Below are positions 24,722 to 33,479 of a stretch of 64,000 nucleotides of DNA, one piece after another (positions within the stretch are counted from its first letter, which is position 1; each line of letters starts with the position of its first letter). This stretch comes from Leptolyngbya sp. KIOST-1 (GTDB lineage: Bacteria > Cyanobacteriota > Cyanobacteriia > Phormidesmidales > Phormidesmidaceae). Location: positions 1 through 64,000 of the forward strand of contig NZ_JQFA01000002.1 of assembly GCF_000763385.1 (NCBI RefSeq). Direction: 5' to 3'. A program made the position numbers and the translations under genes. The notes beneath the pieces are model-generated. The model did no database searches. It was not told the origin of the DNA and saw nothing but the letters and a program-made list of their open reading frames with translations.

Positions 24722-25390
24722 ATGAACCTAGAGCAGATCGCCGCCCAGCTCAAAAGCGAAGACTCCAAAGACCGCATGCTGGCTTTGGCCTCCCTGCGAG
24801 ATGTGCCCGCGGCCCAGGCGGCACCGCTAATTCGCCAGGCCCTAGACGACAAAAATCTCCAAATTCGCTCAATGGCCGTGTTTGCCCTGGGGATCAAACC
24901 CGACGAAGAGTCCTTTGACATTTTAATCAACCTGCTCACCTCTGACCCCGACTACGGCATTCGCGCCGATGCGGCCGGAGCCCTGGGCTATCTCGAAGAT
25001 CCCCGCGCCTTTGAGAGTCTGGTGCGCGCCTTCTACGAAGACACCGACTGGCTGGTGCGCTTCAGCGCGGCCGTGTCGCTGGGCAACCTCAAAGACCCCC
25101 GCGCCCACGATGTGCTGATGCAGGCCCTGCAAAGCGAGGAAACGGTGATGCAGCAGGCGGCGATCGCCGCCGTCGGCGAAATTGGCGATCTGGAAGCGGT
25201 GGACGAAATTCTCAAGTTTGCTCAGTCGGAGGACTGGCTGGTGCGCCAGCGGCTGGCCGAAGCCCTGGGCAACCTGCCCACCCCCAAAACCGAACCGGCC
25301 CTGCGATTTCTGGAAAAAGACTCCCACTTCCAGGTGTCTGAAGCCGCCAGGATCGCCCTGACCCGACTGCACAAACGGCGAGATGGCTAG
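24722..25390 (+). CDS. HEAT-repeat protein (PBS-lyase/NblB-like)
   Basis: The 222 aa protein is made almost wholly of about six HEAT-like helical pairs of about 31 residues (for example IRADAAGALGYLEDPRAFESL, VRFSAAVSLGNLKDPRAHDVL and VRQRLAEALGNLPTPKTEPAL). This spacing is the one seen in phycobilisome lyase subunits (CpcE type) and in NblB-like proteins linked to phycobilisome turnover. No phycobilisome genes are near, so a general scaffold role is also possible. It is monocistronic, with a divergent ppx upstream. Confidence 0.82.
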   Translation: MNLEQIAAQLKSEDSKDRMLALASLRDVPAAQAAPLIRQALDDKNLQIRSMAVFALGIKPDEESFDILINLLTSDPDYGIRADAAGALGYLEDPRAFESLVRAFYEDTDWLVRFSAAVSLGNLKDPRAHDVLMQALQSEETVMQQAAIAAVGEIGDLEAVDEILKFAQSEDWLVRQRLAEALGNLPTPKTEPALRFLEKDSHFQVSEAARIALTRLHKRRDG

Positions 25391-25869
25391 TGCCGCTGCA
25401 CGGAGTGCAAAGTGCAAATCGCCGCCCCCAACGGCAATGGGTAGGCCATCGGGGGCGGGGGCGTTACTCAATCAGCACGGTTTTGGTGGCGATCGCTATC
25501 CAGATAGTGTCTACCGATGAGGTTGCGCTGGGGATGTCGCTGGTGGGCGGCACGGGGATGGGGTCGCTCCAGTGCGATCGCAGATCTCCTGTAGGTTAGG
25601 CTGACGAAGGAAACCAACGATCTCTGTGCAATTTACTCCAAACTAAGTGCAATCGCAGATCTCCTGTAGGTTGGTTTGACGCAGGAAACCCAACGGGTGC
25701 ATCCCACTTTTGCAAGTGTCTACGTCAATCCTATGTAAGTGGGAATCTATTCGGGAGTAAGTCGTCCGCCGTGGATTTCCGTCTACACGGGAATTACAAA
25801 CCAGCTAGCTGTCAAAATGACAAATTTACACAAGTGGGATGCACACAACCCAACAATCCCAGGAAGAAG
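25391..25869. other. Intergenic stretch with dispersed repeats
   Basis: No gene was recognised. It contains the doubled repeat described at 25572-25694 and several related fragments (acccaac and gggtgcatccca motifs) up to about 25860. The composition becomes AT-rich towards the Nif11-like gene. Confidence 0.5.
25572..25694. repeat. Two copies of a dispersed intergenic repeat
   Basis: Copy A covers 25572-25618 and copy B 25647-25694, each about 47 bp. They share the core CGCAGATCTCCTGTAGGTT, and each ends in a small imperfect hairpin formed by ggttggttt and aaacccaac-type arms. This is the style of the widespread cyanobacterial TAGGTTGGGTT repeats. Confidence 0.8.
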
Positions 25870-26085
25870 CTAATTATACTCTCCAGGTAGGTCGGTCTTT
25901 CTAACAGTAACTCCGCCAAATTTTCTTCCCGACATTCTCAGTAATTCATCACCTGAAAATTCAAAACCAAGTTTTAGTGCTATTCGCGCAACATCATCTG
26001 CAGTTGTTGCGTTGACCACCTCGCTTTTAAGTGCAGGTTCAGACTGCATTTTCTTTAAAAACGCTTCGAGTTGATCTAAAGACAT
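25870..26085 (-). CDS. Nif11-like leader peptide protein
   Basis: The 71 aa protein matches the Nif11/N11P leader pattern: MSLDQLEAFLKKMQSEPALK, a short variable stretch, then DDVARIALKLGFEFSGDELL. Proteins of this family are precursors of ribosomally made peptide natural products, or free-standing Nif11-like proteins. Near the end it has a Gly-Gly (RKFGGVTVRK). If that is the processing site, the released core would be 13 residues (VTVRKTDLPGEYN), without cysteine but with Thr. No lanthionine synthetase, radical SAM enzyme or C39 peptidase transporter lies nearby. The gene and its AT-rich upstream region differ in composition from their surroundings. Confidence 0.7.
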   Translation of the reverse strand: MSLDQLEAFLKKMQSEPALKSEVVNATTADDVARIALKLGFEFSGDELLRMSGRKFGGVTVRKTDLPGEYN

Positions 26086-26531
26086 ATTTGGAATTCCTAT
26101 TTTCGTTAGCTGCTTATATTAAACAGAGAAATCATTACAGACTTTAAGCAAATTCTACTCTTCTTTTAAGGTATAAGCAATGAGTGGAACTTTCAATTAC
26201 AAAATTTTTCTTTGAGGCCGTATAGCCAACCCATCGCGCAGTCGGCGTTTAAGAGTTAAGTTTTGCTGCTTTTTAGTACGTTTAGTCCTAATTCCTCACG
26301 GCATTGAATGCACGGCATGGCACCCACCGCTTTTGGATAGGTACTGGCGATGAACGTAAAGGTAGCGAAAAAACAAGTAGCACCAGCGGCTTTAGCCCAG
26401 AGGTATTGCATAGGAATTGCTCATCAAGAATAAGCCTAGGAAAGATTCATACCCTAATCGTCTGAAGTCGCTAGAATTTCTTTGGCCCGACTGCACCACT
26501 AGCGGGCAGCCCCCTACTTCGTTAGCGCCCT
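26086..26531. other. AT-rich intergenic stretch
   Basis: No gene was recognised. The left part should hold the promoter of the Nif11-like gene. The stretch is noticeably less GC-rich than the window average up to about 26440, suggesting that the Nif11 gene and its upstream DNA arrived together. The right end leads into the SpoIID/LytB gene. Confidence 0.4.
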
Positions 26532-28187
26532 ATGGCTACGCTCTCCCTGCTCCGACTTCAGCTTCGCCCCCTGGTCAACCGGCGATCGCAGCGCTTACTC
26601 GGGGCCGTAGGCGGCATGGCGATCGCCCTTACCACCGCGATCGCCGCCCCCGCCCCCGCCGTCCAGAACCCGGTGATTCAAGTCGGTATCGTGCAGCGCT
26701 TCGGCGAAGACCTGCAGGACCGCATCACCCTCGAGGCCCTGCCCGGCGAACAGCTCACCCTCAGCTTTGAGACCAACGGCCAGCCCCAGACCGTCACCAC
26801 CACCCGCGTGGTGCTGGGCCTCACCCCCCAACCCCTGGCCGAGGCCACCCTGGGCGAGCGCGTGGTGCTCGGCAACCATCGCAGCTTTGAAACCGCCGAG
26901 TACAGCGCCCAGCAGTGGCGACAGCGAGGCATCGAGCCCGAAATTGCCCAGCCCGGCAGCTGGGAAGTGTGGGCCAACCGCGAGACCTACAGCACCCCCC
27001 TGGTGCGGCGGCTGCTGGTGCAAAACCTCCAGGCCCAGGGTTTTGGCGAGGTCTTCCTCGACAGTCGGGTGCTGAGCCAGATTCCCAGAACCTACTTCGA
27101 GGCCAACGGCTACCGCTACAACCGCGATACTCTCGATATTCGCGCCACCAGCGGCCGGGTGCGCGTGACCCACCCCGGCGAGACTCCCATCACCCGCGTC
27201 TACGGCGGCACCCTGCGGGTACAGCCCAACACCTACGGCACCTACACCCTGGTCAACAGCGTGCCCATCGAGACCTACCTGCGCGGGGTCGTGCCCCACG
27301 AGATCGGGGCTGGGGCTCCCGTGCCCGCTATCCAGGCCCAGGCGGTGCTGGCCCGCACCTACGCCCTGAGGAATTTACGTCGGTTTGCGATCGACAACTA
27401 CGAACTCTGCGCCGACACCCAGTGCCAGGTGTACCGGGGCCTGACCGGCACGGCAACCGTGACCGACCAGGCCATCATCGCCACCCAGGGCCAGGTGCTC
27501 ACCTACGAAAACGAGCTGATCGATGCCCTCTATTCGTCCACCACAGGCGGGGTCACCGCCGCCTTTAGCGACGTGTGGGATGGCCCCGATCGCCCCTACC
27601 TGCGCCCGGTGGTCGATTCGGTCTACGGCCTGTGGAATCTCAGCCAGTACCCGCTCAATTCCGAGGAGAGTTTCCGGCGGTTCATCGCGATCGACAAAGG
27701 CTTTAACGAAGACACCTGGCAGCTGTTTCGCTGGCGCAACGAAGGCAGCCTCAGCGAAATTGAAACGGACCTCAAGGGCTATCTGGGTCGGCGGCAGCAT
27801 CCCCTGGCGGGGTTTAACCGGGTGAAGTCGCTGCGGGTTACCGAGCGGGCCAACTCAGGCCGGGTACAGATCGTCGACGTCGAGACCGACCTGGGCGTGG
27901 TGCAGCTGAGAAAAGACGAAATTGTGCGGGTCTTGCGTCCCCCCCGCAGCCTGCTGTTCTACCTGGAGCCGATACACAGCGCTGGAGCCAACGGGGCACC
28001 GGGTCAACTCACCGGCTATCGCTTTGTGGGCGGCGGCTGGGGCCACGCTGTGGGTCTAAGCCAGGCGGGCTCCTACCGTCTGGGCAACCTGGGCTGGAGC
28101 TACCAGCGCATTTTGCAGTTCTATTACCCCGGCACCACCTTGCAGCCGATCAGCGAGAATCTGACCTTTTGGCGAGAGCCGAGTTGA
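26532..28187 (+). CDS. SpoIID/LytB domain protein
   Basis: The 551 aa protein has an N-terminal hydrophobic signal (GAVGGMAIALTTAIAAPAPA, about residues 20-38) and a C-terminal SpoIID/LytB domain (about residues 220-535): RVYGGTLRVQ, then YLRGVVPHEIGAGAPVPAIQ, AVLARTYALRN, ALYSSTTGGVTA and GGGWGHAVGLSQAG. SpoIID-type proteins are peptidoglycan lytic transglycosylases or amidase stimulators, and cyanobacterial members are presumed to remodel the septal or lateral wall. It should be periplasmic. ATG 26532 gives a good signal peptide. No co-transcribed partner is obvious. Confidence 0.88.
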   Translation: MATLSLLRLQLRPLVNRRSQRLLGAVGGMAIALTTAIAAPAPAVQNPVIQVGIVQRFGEDLQDRITLEALPGEQLTLSFETNGQPQTVTTTRVVLGLTPQPLAEATLGERVVLGNHRSFETAEYSAQQWRQRGIEPEIAQPGSWEVWANRETYSTPLVRRLLVQNLQAQGFGEVFLDSRVLSQIPRTYFEANGYRYNRDTLDIRATSGRVRVTHPGETPITRVYGGTLRVQPNTYGTYTLVNSVPIETYLRGVVPHEIGAGAPVPAIQAQAVLARTYALRNLRRFAIDNYELCADTQCQVYRGLTGTATVTDQAIIATQGQVLTYENELIDALYSSTTGGVTAAFSDVWDGPDRPYLRPVVDSVYGLWNLSQYPLNSEESFRRFIAIDKGFNEDTWQLFRWRNEGSLSEIETDLKGYLGRRQHPLAGFNRVKSLRVTERANSGRVQIVDVETDLGVVQLRKDEIVRVLRPPRSLLFYLEPIHSAGANGAPGQLTGYRFVGGGWGHAVGLSQAGSYRLGNLGWSYQRILQFYYPGTTLQPISENLTFWREPS

Positions 28188-28196
28188 GGGTGCCTG

Positions 28197-28406
28197 GTGG
28201 AGATGCAGGCCTGCCAGTGGGTTAACCAGCAAATGGGGCGATCGCTGGATACCTACGGCATGGTCACCAATGGCGAGGGGTGGAAGTTTTATCGGCTGGC
28301 GATCGCGGGCGAGGTGTCAGAATCGCTGCTGCACGGCATCGGCGACATGCCAGTTCTGCTGGGGCTGCTGCGGGCGTTTTTTGCCCTATGCAGTCAATCC
28401 CTGTAG
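28197..28406 (+). pseudogene. Remnant of a larger cyanobacterial gene
   Basis: The 69-residue frame begins with GTG right after the SpoIID stop. It contains TYGMVTNGEGWKFYRLAIAG, a signature seen near the C-terminal half of cyanobacterial restriction-endonuclease-like or 'R subunit-like' hypothetical proteins. The N-terminal catalytic part expected for such proteins is absent and there is no ribosome site, so it is probably a decayed fragment. The assignment rests on a remembered motif only. Confidence 0.4.
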
Positions 28407-28502
28407 TCAATCTCTGTAGTCACAATTTGCAACTGGCCCCTTAACCAATTTGGAGCCTCGCGGTAGCCTGTAGCCAAGATCAATCTCTGGGGACTGGCGG
28501 CG

Positions 28503-30608
28503 ATGGCGTTTCTAATTCACCAGCTCGACAACCTGGACTACGACGAAGCCGAACCGCTGCTGGAGGACTACATCCTCGTTGCGATCGCCGACTTTGCCAA
28601 TTCCCCCATCGGTCAGGCCTGCATTGAGCGCAACCCCGAGGGCGGCAGCTGGATTGGCACCTTCATTGAGTTTGCCTACCTCTACGGCGGCTACACCCTG
28701 CCCAAGATGACCAAGGGCAACGTGCAGGAGGTGATGGAGTACACCCTGCCCCGCAAGCTGACCCTGCTCGACCCCAGCGATACCGACGGGGCGATCGACG
28801 AACTGGTGGCCTTTTGGACGTTTTTGCACGACAAGTACCGACTGCGGAGCGCCAAGGCGATCGCCAAATACCTGCAATCGATCGAAACTAAGTTTCCCCA
28901 GTGGATGTTTGACCCCCAGCGGGGCGGCATCGCCAAGTCTTTTGTAACCCAGGGCATGGCCGCCGGGTTTGATATGACCACCCAGGAGGGGGTAACGGCG
29001 TTTCAAGAAGAATACAACCGCAATTTACCAGCTCGTCCGCCGATGCCGCCTACAGTGCCAATGCTCCCGGCAGAATTGCTGACAGAATCCTTTGAAATGA
29101 CCACCGCGCCTCCGGACATGCAGCGGGCCTTTGAGCAGTTGGGCCTTGAGCTACCCAAGCCGGGAGAGAGGGTAAACCCCATGCAGCTGGTGTCTCAGTT
29201 TTTTGGGGGGCTGCTGCAGATGGACCCCGATGCCGCTGAAGAACTGATGGCCAGCCTGGACGAAGAAGAAGAAGGAGTAGCGAATGCGGCGGAACTGCGG
29301 GAGGAGCTGCAACGGCTGGACTGGAACGAGGCGATCGCCCTTTCCCCCGACCACCAGGCCACCCTCCAAAGCCAAACCATTACCGCAACCGCTCCCGGCA
29401 CCATTTTGAGAGACCTGGAGATTGCCCTGGCGGCGATCGCCAGGGGAGTCCCCCTCAGCGGCAAGCTTCAGCACATGCCCGCTAAGGTAGCGGCAGACAT
29501 CAATCAGCGGCTGAGCCAGCCGATCGCGATCGCCATGCAGCGCCCGGTGCAAAAGTCCTATCCCAATGTGCACGGGCTGTACCTGCTGCTGCGGGCTACC
29601 GGGCTGGCCCAGGTCGTCACCGAGGGCAGCAAGGCCAAGCTGGTGGTAAATCCTGAGATTCACCAATCCTGGCAGCAGCTCAACCCCACCGAGCAGTACC
29701 TGTCGCTGCTGGAGGTCTGGTTTTTGCGCAGCCACCCTGAAATGCTGGGCGAAGAACGCTCTGGACGCATGATGATGGGCGATCGCTGCCTGCAAGCCTG
29801 GCCCTTCCTGACCAAAAAAGCCAACGCCACCTTCGCCAACTACGCCGCCCAGGATCGGTTGGCCTACTACCCCAGTTTCTACAACCTGGCCCTGATGGAA
29901 ATGTTTGGCTTCATCACCATTACCCCCGGCCAGCCCGACCCCAAGAAAGGCTGGCGGTTCAAGAAAATCGTTGTTCAGCCCTGGGGCAAGGCGGTGATGG
30001 CGACCTTTGATGCTGCAACGGAGGTGGTGGCGTCGAACTGGCCCGGCATACTCGACCCCGCCCTGCCCCTGGGTGACCTGCAGCCCCTGCTGAGGCCCTA
30101 CTTCCCTGAGTGGCATCGGTGTTTGGCGTTGCCCACGGTTGAGTTTCGCCCCGGGCGGCATGTGTTTAAGGTGAGCCTGGGCAAAATTTGGCGGCGGATC
30201 GCGATCGCCGCAGACGCCACCCTGGCCGACCTCAGCGACCTGATTCGCGCGTCGGTCGATTTCGACGACGACCACCTGGATATGTTTACCTACAAAACCC
30301 CTACGGGCCTGAGCGTTAAGGCATTTCACCCCTTCTCCAGCGGCGACCTTTACACCACCGAGGTCAAAATTGGCGACCTGCCGCTGTCCGTCGGCGGCAC
30401 CATGGAATACCTCTACGACTTTGGCGATAATTGGCAGTTTTCGGTGGTATTAGAGGCCGTAGAGCCTGAGCCTGAGCCTCCTAAGGGTTTTCAGAACGCA
30501 AAGGTGAAAAAGACCAGGCAGACCAAAGGTAAATCCACCAAAGCCGCCGGCAACATCATCGAGTCCCACGGCGAGGCTCCTGAGCAATATCCCGGTGCAG
30601 ATTGGTAA
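28503..30608 (+). CDS. pRiA4b ORF-3-like domain protein, 701 aa
   Basis: The C-terminal part (about residues 553-655) carries the plasmid pRiA4b ORF-3-like fold: FKVSLGKIWRRIAI, then LIRASVDFDDDHLDMF and the highly typical YLYDFGDNWQFSVVLE. The long N-terminal part is helical, with no membrane segment and no motif I recognise. An acidic stretch (DEEEEGVANAAELREEL) lies near residue 253. A lysine-rich tail ends the protein. ORF-3-like proteins occur on plasmids and in mobile regions, but their biochemical role is unknown. The gene stands alone on the plus strand. Confidence 0.82.
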   Translation: MAFLIHQLDNLDYDEAEPLLEDYILVAIADFANSPIGQACIERNPEGGSWIGTFIEFAYLYGGYTLPKMTKGNVQEVMEYTLPRKLTLLDPSDTDGAIDELVAFWTFLHDKYRLRSAKAIAKYLQSIETKFPQWMFDPQRGGIAKSFVTQGMAAGFDMTTQEGVTAFQEEYNRNLPARPPMPPTVPMLPAELLTESFEMTTAPPDMQRAFEQLGLELPKPGERVNPMQLVSQFFGGLLQMDPDAAEELMASLDEEEEGVANAAELREELQRLDWNEAIALSPDHQATLQSQTITATAPGTILRDLEIALAAIARGVPLSGKLQHMPAKVAADINQRLSQPIAIAMQRPVQKSYPNVHGLYLLLRATGLAQVVTEGSKAKLVVNPEIHQSWQQLNPTEQYLSLLEVWFLRSHPEMLGEERSGRMMMGDRCLQAWPFLTKKANATFANYAAQDRLAYYPSFYNLALMEMFGFITITPGQPDPKKGWRFKKIVVQPWGKAVMATFDAATEVVASNWPGILDPALPLGDLQPLLRPYFPEWHRCLALPTVEFRPGRHVFKVSLGKIWRRIAIAADATLADLSDLIRASVDFDDDHLDMFTYKTPTGLSVKAFHPFSSGDLYTTEVKIGDLPLSVGGTMEYLYDFGDNWQFSVVLEAVEPEPEPPKGFQNAKVKKTRQTKGKSTKAAGNIIESHGEAPEQYPGADW

Positions 30609-30694
30609 GGTCTTCTGCAAGCAAATCTCCATCTTTCGGGAATCCTGACTGTGGCCTTGTAGGTCTGTCTAGAAGGGTTCCTGGTTCTGTGCCA

Positions 30695-31288
30695 ATGTCT
30701 GCTCTGGGGGACAAGCTGCTGCATTTCGCCGTGGGCATGGCCACCGGCATGGTGTTCTGGTGGGTGCTGGAGCACTGGGCGCGGAGGGCTGCCTCGGCCA
30801 TCAACCCGCTCTGGTTTTTGCTGATGCTGATCTGGGGGGCTAGCGGGCTGTTCTTTTTCCGCAAGCTGGGGGTGCCGGTGCTCAGCGGCACCCTGTTCTA
30901 CATGGCCTTTCCCGACTGGGATATTCCCCTCTACAACGCCACCGGTCTGCGGCTGCTGATCCACCGCAGCTGGCTGTTTCACTCGGTACTGATTCCCCTG
31001 GCGATGCTGGGCGGGTGGCTGTGGCTGGCGCAAATCCCGACCCTGACCGCATGGCAAAAGACGGCCACCGGCTGGCTGCGCGACGGAGCCATGGGGCTTT
31101 CAGTCGGCGTCAGCGCCCACCTGATCTGGGATGCCCTGCTGTCTTCCACCCGCCGGGGCTTCTACATCCACGGGTTCAGCGGTGCAGCCTCCTACAGCTG
31201 GCTGCTGCTAAATCTGGGCCTGGGCCTGGGGATACCGCTACTGATTGCTTGGGGCATGGGCCACCCTGGAATGGCCCCGGATGACTAG
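30695..31288 (+). CDS. YdjM-like membrane-bound hydrolase family protein
   Basis: The 197 aa protein has four to five membrane spans. Conserved His/Asp/Arg residues appear in HRSWLFHS and in AHLIWDALLSSTRRG, the pattern of YdjM/DUF457-type membrane-bound metal-dependent hydrolases. The substrate is unknown. ATG 30695 is preferred because the 31 residues before it are polar and lack the family's start, whereas MSALGDKLLHFAVGM looks like the true N-terminus. It is followed by another small membrane-protein gene. Confidence 0.68.
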   Translation: MSALGDKLLHFAVGMATGMVFWWVLEHWARRAASAINPLWFLLMLIWGASGLFFFRKLGVPVLSGTLFYMAFPDWDIPLYNATGLRLLIHRSWLFHSVLIPLAMLGGWLWLAQIPTLTAWQKTATGWLRDGAMGLSVGVSAHLIWDALLSSTRRGFYIHGFSGAASYSWLLLNLGLGLGIPLLIAWGMGHPGMAPDD

Positions 31289-31338
31289 CGCCAGGCCCCA
31301 ATCTCGTTTGACATTGACCTTACCTGTGAAAATTGACG

Positions 31339-31677
31339 ATGCGACTGCTAACTCCTCTAATTGGTCTCGCCCTCATGCTGTTGGGCCTGTATTTCTTGGG
31401 CAATAACATCTTCTTTACCACCTACGCGTCCCCCTGGTGGCGGGGGGTGGCGGCAAACCTGTCAGTGCTCTCGCTGACGGCAGGGGTGTTTATGCTGGTG
31501 TTTATGCCGTCGGGGGTAAAGGTGCTGGGCTGGGTGGCGATCGCCTTTGGCATCCTCTGCGTTTTCGTCAGCAGCCGCGCCATCCTCAACCCCACCAGCC
31601 TGTGGCAGTTTGTCATTTCGCTGATGGCGATGAGCTTCGGCTACAAGATGCTCACCACCCGCCGGGGATACTTCTGA
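31339..31677 (+). CDS. Small membrane protein, 112 aa
   Basis: Three or four hydrophobic segments fill the sequence (LLTPLIGLALMLLGLYFLG; LSVLSLTAGVFMLVFM; VLGWVAIAFGILCVFV; LWQFVISLMAMSFGY). I do not recognise a named family. ATG 31339 is chosen over a TTG two codons upstream. It follows the YdjM-like gene by 50 bp in the same direction and converges on the CrtH-like gene. Confidence 0.65.
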   Translation: MRLLTPLIGLALMLLGLYFLGNNIFFTTYASPWWRGVAANLSVLSLTAGVFMLVFMPSGVKVLGWVAIAFGILCVFVSSRAILNPTSLWQFVISLMAMSFGYKMLTTRRGYF

Positions 31678-31736
31678 CGCCAGGCAAAATCATCGCTGCA
31701 CAAAGCTCTGCTCTGCTCTGCTCAGCTACCGTCTCC

Positions 31737-33281
31737 TTACCCCAGCGCGTCTCGCAGCATCGCCCGCTGCTGGCTCACCGAGGCCAGGGTGTTGGCGGCG
31801 ATCAGCCCGCAGGCGGCTACGGCGGGTAAACCAATGCCGGGGAACGTCGAACTGCCCACGCAGAGCAGCCCCTCCAGGGGCGTTTTTGGCCCAGGGAACA
31901 GGCCGTCCTGGGCTGAAATGGCCGGGCCGTAACTGCCCCGGTGGCAGCGCAGAAACCGCTCGTGGGTCAGCGGTGTGCCCACCAGCTCTACTTCAACCCG
32001 CTGCCGCACATCGGGAATGACCCGTTCCAAAGCGCGCCAGAGGGGTTCGGCCCGTTCTTTCTTCAGTGCTGCATACTCTGGGCTGCGGCGATCCAACCCC
32101 TGCCACAGGGCGTAGGGTTCGGTGGCGGGGGTATAGACATGGATGGTGTGCTTGCCCGGTGGGGCCAAAGACGGGTCCAGCACCGTGGGAATCGACATTA
32201 CAATCAGGTTCTGGGGCGCGTCGATCCCCCGTTCCCAGTCTTCCACCGTGATGTAGTGGCAGGCCAGATTGTCTGGCAAACCCGCGCCATCGATGCCCAG
32301 GTGCAGGTGCAAAAAGCTGGGGCACTCGGGAGTCGCCTGGCGTTCTTCTACGAATGCTTTGGGCAGTGCAACCTCGGGTACCAGCTTGAGCGTGTCCCAA
32401 ATTGAGGCGTTGGAGATGACTGTGTCAGCGCTGAGGGTTTCCCCCGATCGCAGCCTTACCCCGCTGGCCCGCCCCCCCTCTACCAAAACCTGCTCCACGT
32501 GCGCCCCCAGCCGCAGGGTACCGCCAAACTTCTCCAGGCCGCGCACCAGGGCTTCGACCAGGGCCGCACTGCCGCCGATGGGGTAGTCAAGGGTGACGCC
32601 GGGGCGGTACCACTCGGCAAACATGAAGGCCATTTCGGCGGTGCTGGTGCCCTCGGCGGGCAGCCCTGAGAGCAAAAAGCACAGCATGTTCATCCAGTGG
32701 CGAATGAAGGGGTCTTGGGTGGTGCGATCGAGCACGGTGCTGAAGGGTTTGCTCGACTGGGTCAGGGCGGGAGCGTTGCGTAGCAAATCCCAGCCGTAGG
32801 GGGCGACGGTTTGCAGGGCACCAAGATCCAGCCGCAGAACCGCCGGGGGCAGAGCGGTGGCGGCTTTGCCCAGGGGTTCCATCACGGTTTGCAGTCGTCG
32901 CCAGTCCTGCACGGCAGCATCGCCGCGCAGGGTTTGCAGCACCTCGGCAAACTGGTCGTTGCCGATGGTGGTGTCAAAGTCGCCTTCGGGAATGCGCACA
33001 CCCCAGGTGTCGTAGTTGGCCCAGGTGATGCTGTCGCCTTCGCCAATGGCATCGAGCACGTGGTGCAGGGGGTTGGTGGAGCCCCGGTAGGACATGCCCG
33101 AATAGAGGGAGGGTCCAGAGTCAAAGGTGTAGCCCTGGCGCTCAAAGCCGTGGGCGGCCCCGCCGGGAATGGTGTGGCTTTCGCAGACGGTAACGCGGTA
33201 GCCATATCGGGCCAGTAGCGCTCCGCAGCACAGGCCACCAATGCCGCTGCCAATCACAAGCATGCTGGAGGGAGAGGTCAT
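31737..33281 (-). CDS. CrtH-like FAD-dependent carotenoid isomerase/desaturase family protein
   Basis: The 514 aa protein has an N-terminal dinucleotide-binding motif (VIGSGIGGLCCGALLARYG), the typical ESHTIPGGAAHGFERQGYTFDSG segment and a C-terminal FAD-closing region (GLLCVGSSTFPGIGLPAVAACG). This layout is that of the CrtI/CrtH superfamily. CrtH isomerises poly-cis lycopene in cyanobacteria, but other superfamily members act on related isoprenoids, so substrate is inferred. The start is placed at ATG 33281, because the longer frame adds 35 residues before the FAD-binding strand. Confidence 0.8.
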   Translation of the reverse strand: MTSPSSMLVIGSGIGGLCCGALLARYGYRVTVCESHTIPGGAAHGFERQGYTFDSGPSLYSGMSYRGSTNPLHHVLDAIGEGDSITWANYDTWGVRIPEGDFDTTIGNDQFAEVLQTLRGDAAVQDWRRLQTVMEPLGKAATALPPAVLRLDLGALQTVAPYGWDLLRNAPALTQSSKPFSTVLDRTTQDPFIRHWMNMLCFLLSGLPAEGTSTAEMAFMFAEWYRPGVTLDYPIGGSAALVEALVRGLEKFGGTLRLGAHVEQVLVEGGRASGVRLRSGETLSADTVISNASIWDTLKLVPEVALPKAFVEERQATPECPSFLHLHLGIDGAGLPDNLACHYITVEDWERGIDAPQNLIVMSIPTVLDPSLAPPGKHTIHVYTPATEPYALWQGLDRRSPEYAALKKERAEPLWRALERVIPDVRQRVEVELVGTPLTHERFLRCHRGSYGPAISAQDGLFPGPKTPLEGLLCVGSSTFPGIGLPAVAACGLIAANTLASVSQQRAMLRDALG

Positions 33282-33479
33282 AGGGAGGGGTTGGGGGGAC
33301 TGACCATGGATGGTCGACGGACCTTTTAATCTTGGCGCTAGGGCGTTGTTTTGGCCAGGCCGAGGGGCTGTCAATCCTCCCGGCAAAAAAATGCTTCAGC
33401 TTTGAAACCAAACCGGCGGCTGTGACCCTATGCTGAATGTGGCACAGGTCTAATCGGCAAAAATTGAGGCAGCCAGGCG

